NCBI GenBank assembly: GCA_022701845.1
Contig: JAKONS010000003.1
Coordinates: 1-16,597 of the forward strand
DNA length: 16,597 bases
Source of the DNA: Burkholderiaceae bacterium
GTDB taxonomy: Bacteria > Pseudomonadota > Gammaproteobacteria > Burkholderiales > Burkholderiaceae
Direction of reading: 5' to 3'
Notes under the pieces: generated by a model
The model's database searches: none
What the model saw: only the letters and a program-made list of their open reading frames with translations
Told to the model about the DNA's origin: nothing
Shown: in pieces, positions 14,808-16,597 of the stretch
Layout: each line of letters opens with the position of its first letter
Position numbering within the stretch: the first letter of the stretch is position 1
Program-made: the position numbers and the translations under genes

Positions 14808-15239
14808 CTAGGCCGGCAACGTCGGCGACAGGATCGACATGGTGAGGCGCGACACGCAGCTCGGCCGGCCCGCGTCGTCGGCCATGTCGATCTGCCAGAC
14901 ATGGGTGCTGCGGCCCCGGTGCACCGGCCGCGCCACGCCGGTCACCCAGCCGTCCGGCACCGCCCGCAGGTGGTTGGCGTTGATGTCGAGGCCCACCGCA
15001 TGGTGGCCGGCCGGGCAGCTGCAGACCGCGCCGATCGAGCCGAGCGTCTCGGCCAGCACCACCGACATGCCGCCGTGCAGCACGCCGAACGGCTGGCGGG
15101 TGCGGTGGTCGACCGGTATGCGGCCGCGCAGGAAGTCGTCGCCGATCTCCAGGAACTCGATACCGAGATGGGCGATGGCGGTGCCGGCGCTGCGCCGGTG
15201 CAGGTCTTCCAGGGTGAACGGAACAGTCCAGATCGGCAT
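14808..15239 (-). CDS. Hotdog-fold acyl-CoA thioesterase (YdiI/MenI-like)
   Basis: A 143-residue hotdog-fold thioesterase of the PaaI/YdiI group, hydrolysing acyl- or aryl-CoA thioesters in the cytoplasm. FGVLHGGMSVVLAETLGSIGA is the family signature, with catalytic Glu64 on the central helix (E. coli YdiI uses Glu63), and GLDINANHLRAV follows. The start MPIWTVPFTLEDLH is typical of the YdiI side rather than phenylacetate PaaI. In E. coli YdiI acts on 1,4-dihydroxy-2-naphthoyl-CoA; a ubiquinone-using relative would need another substrate, so I do not name one. It is transcribed towards the CysB-type gene and divergent, across 175 bases, from the AsmA-like gene. Confidence 0.9.
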   Translation of the reverse strand: MPIWTVPFTLEDLHRRSAGTAIAHLGIEFLEIGDDFLRGRIPVDHRTRQPFGVLHGGMSVVLAETLGSIGAVCSCPAGHHAVGLDINANHLRAVPDGWVTGVARPVHRGRSTHVWQIDMADDAGRPSCVSRLTMSILSPTLPA

Positions 15240-15414
15240 GGTGGCGGCCCGTGCGGTGTGCGGGGTTGCGGATGGCGTGAGCGCGGATTATCCCGGCCCG
15301 GCGCACGAGACGAAGGCATCTGCGCCGACGCCCGACAGACCCGGGCCGAGGCAAAAAGCACTACCGCGTTCTGCGGTGCACCACCTCCGCCCTTTCCATG
15401 ACCCTCGTGACCCG

Positions 15415-16597
15415 ATGACCCGCCGCCCGACCGCCTTGCGTACCGGAGCGATCGTGCTCGCCGTGCTGGCCGCGGCGGGCATCGCCGTCGCCGTGGCCAT
15501 TCCCGGCGAGGAAGCCCTCGCGCGCCGGGCCGAAGCCGCCATCGAGGCGAAATGGGGCGTGCCGGTGCACATCGGCCGGCTGCACTGGCAGCTGCTGCCG
15601 GTGCCGATGATCGAGGTGACCGATGTGACGACGGTGCAGGACGACCCGATCGTGGTGCGCAACCTCACCGCCTGGCCGCTCCTGACGCCGCTGCTGCGCC
15701 GGCAGATCGCCTTCGAGCGGGTACTGCTCGACGGTGCCCGGGTGCCCCAGCGGTCGGTGCGCGACTTCAAGCCGAGCCCGCCGCCGAATCCGGACGATGC
15801 CTGGTTCCATGCCGCCGACCTGCCGCTGCAGCACGCGGAGTTCCGCAACGTGAGCTGGGTGTCGCGCAACATCGCACTCGAATTCGACGGGCAGGCCGAT
15901 TTCGATGCCGGCTGGCGCCCGCGCGAGGCCGCCGTCTGGCGCACCGGCGTCACGCCGCCGGCGCGGCTCGACCTGCACCGCATCGACGGCCAGAACCGCT
16001 GGAAGGCCGATATCGCGGTGGCCGACGGCAGCTGGAACGGCACGCTGGTGCTGCAGCAGCCGACACCCGATCGCCTGCGCATCACCGGCGAGCTGGAGCC
16101 GCGCGGCGTCGAGTTGCAGCGCCTGCTGGAGACCTTCAAGCGCAAGCCGGTGATCGCGGGGCGTGCCACCGGCCACACCACGCTGGAGGCCGAGGGCGAG
16201 ACGGTGGGCGAACTGGTGCGCTCGCTGCACACCCGCACCCGCTTCTCGGTGGCGCCCGCGACCATCCTGCGGTTCGATCTCGGCAAGGCGATCCGCAGCG
16301 TCGGCAAGGACCACGCCGGCAGCACGCCGCTGCAGACGCTCACCGGCACCCTCGACACCCAGGCCGATCCCGACGGCGTCGTCATGCGCTACAGCGACCT
16401 GTATGCGAAGTCGGGTGCGCTGAGCGCTCGCGGCACGGTGGTGCTGCAGAACCGGCAGGTGAACGCCGACGTGGCGGTGGACCTGGTCGACGGCGTCGTC
16501 GGCGTGCCGCTGAAGATCACCGGACCCACCCGCGACCCGAGCTTCAGCGTGCCGGCCAGCGCGGTGGCGGGTGCGGCGGTGGGCACCGCGGTGCTGC
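15415..16597 (+). CDS. AsmA-like protein, N-terminal part (runs off window end)
   Basis: The frame stays open from ATG 15415 to the last base, giving 394 residues without a stop. The N-terminus MTRRPTALRTGAIVLAVLAAAGIAVAVAIPG is a single membrane anchor or signal segment. Then comes RRAEAAIEAKWGVPVHIGRLHWQLLPVPMIEVTDV, the AsmA-type opening in which an ancestral beta-strand repeat begins. Near the end, LTGTLDTQADPDGVVMRYSDLYAKSGALSARGTVVL and a final VGVPLKITGPTRDPSFSVP are typical of the AsmA C-terminal region. AsmA-like proteins sit in the inner membrane facing the periplasm and are linked to envelope lipid transport. No clear Shine-Dalgarno precedes ATG 15415. The protein is probably nearly complete, since small members are about 400-430 residues. 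Confidence 0.8.
   Translation, partial: MTRRPTALRTGAIVLAVLAAAGIAVAVAIPGEEALARRAEAAIEAKWGVPVHIGRLHWQLLPVPMIEVTDVTTVQDDPIVVRNLTAWPLLTPLLRRQIAFERVLLDGARVPQRSVRDFKPSPPPNPDDAWFHAADLPLQHAEFRNVSWVSRNIALEFDGQADFDAGWRPREAAVWRTGVTPPARLDLHRIDGQNRWKADIAVADGSWNGTLVLQQPTPDRLRITGELEPRGVELQRLLETFKRKPVIAGRATGHTTLEAEGETVGELVRSLHTRTRFSVAPATILRFDLGKAIRSVGKDHAGSTPLQTLTGTLDTQADPDGVVMRYSDLYAKSGALSARGTVVLQNRQVNADVAVDLVDGVVGVPLKITGPTRDPSFSVPASAVAGAAVGTAVL

Noticed and set aside
13764..15401. Long plus-strand open frame opposite the CysB-type and thioesterase genes
   Set aside because: Antisense to two genes with clear family motifs; no domain seen in its translation.
1..16597. tRNA, rRNA, CRISPR arrays and insertion sequences
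   Set aside because: No cloverleaf, regular direct-repeat array, transposase motif or terminal inverted repeats were seen on either strand.

Overview
The window looks like origin-proximal chromosome of a high-GC betaproteobacterium, most likely Burkholderiales and probably Comamonadaceae. The evidence is the gene order mnmG-rsmG-parA-hydrolase-parB with chromosomal-type parS sites, a CysB-type regulator with betaproteobacterial features, and a small AsmA-like protein. This is judged from protein motifs and gene order by eye; no database was searched.

Region 1 (1-5513, all + strand): the tail of a transglutaminase-like protein, a hairpin, then mnmG (tRNA wobble-uridine modification) and rsmG (16S rRNA G527 methylation), joined by a 4-base TTGA overlap. 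These are followed by parA, a small serine hydrolase translationally coupled to parA, and parB. Three palindromic parS centromere sites lie inside coding sequence: two in mnmG and one in rsmG. The locus therefore carries the partition ATPase, the CTP-dependent ParB clamp and its loading sites within about 3.6 kb.

Region 2 (5569-11666): a block dense in signalling genes. It holds a LytTR-type response regulator (minus strand), a relatively AT-rich gap of about 290 bases, and a small overlapping gene pair that resembles a ParS/MbcA-type antitoxin plus a diverged RES-domain toxin. Next come a standalone EAL phosphodiesterase with its catalytic residues intact, and a short protein that aligns by eye with LytS-type sensor kinases but has lost its ATP-binding boxes. 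A six-helix membrane hybrid histidine kinase with a receiver domain follows, then a membrane-anchored methyltransferase resembling the FAM173 lysine methyltransferases. The pseudo-LytS protein and its proposed LytTR partner are separated by the toxin-like pair and the EAL gene. This is the part of the window most likely to hold something undescribed.

Region 3 (11663-16597): housekeeping metabolism and regulation. A D-lactate/glycolate-type FAD-linked oxidase (minus) is divergent from a PduO-type cobalamin adenosyltransferase (plus). Then come a CysB-family LysR regulator (minus), a hotdog-fold acyl-CoA thioesterase (minus), and the start of an AsmA-like protein (plus) that runs off the window end. 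I saw no tRNA, rRNA, CRISPR array, insertion sequence or riboswitch.
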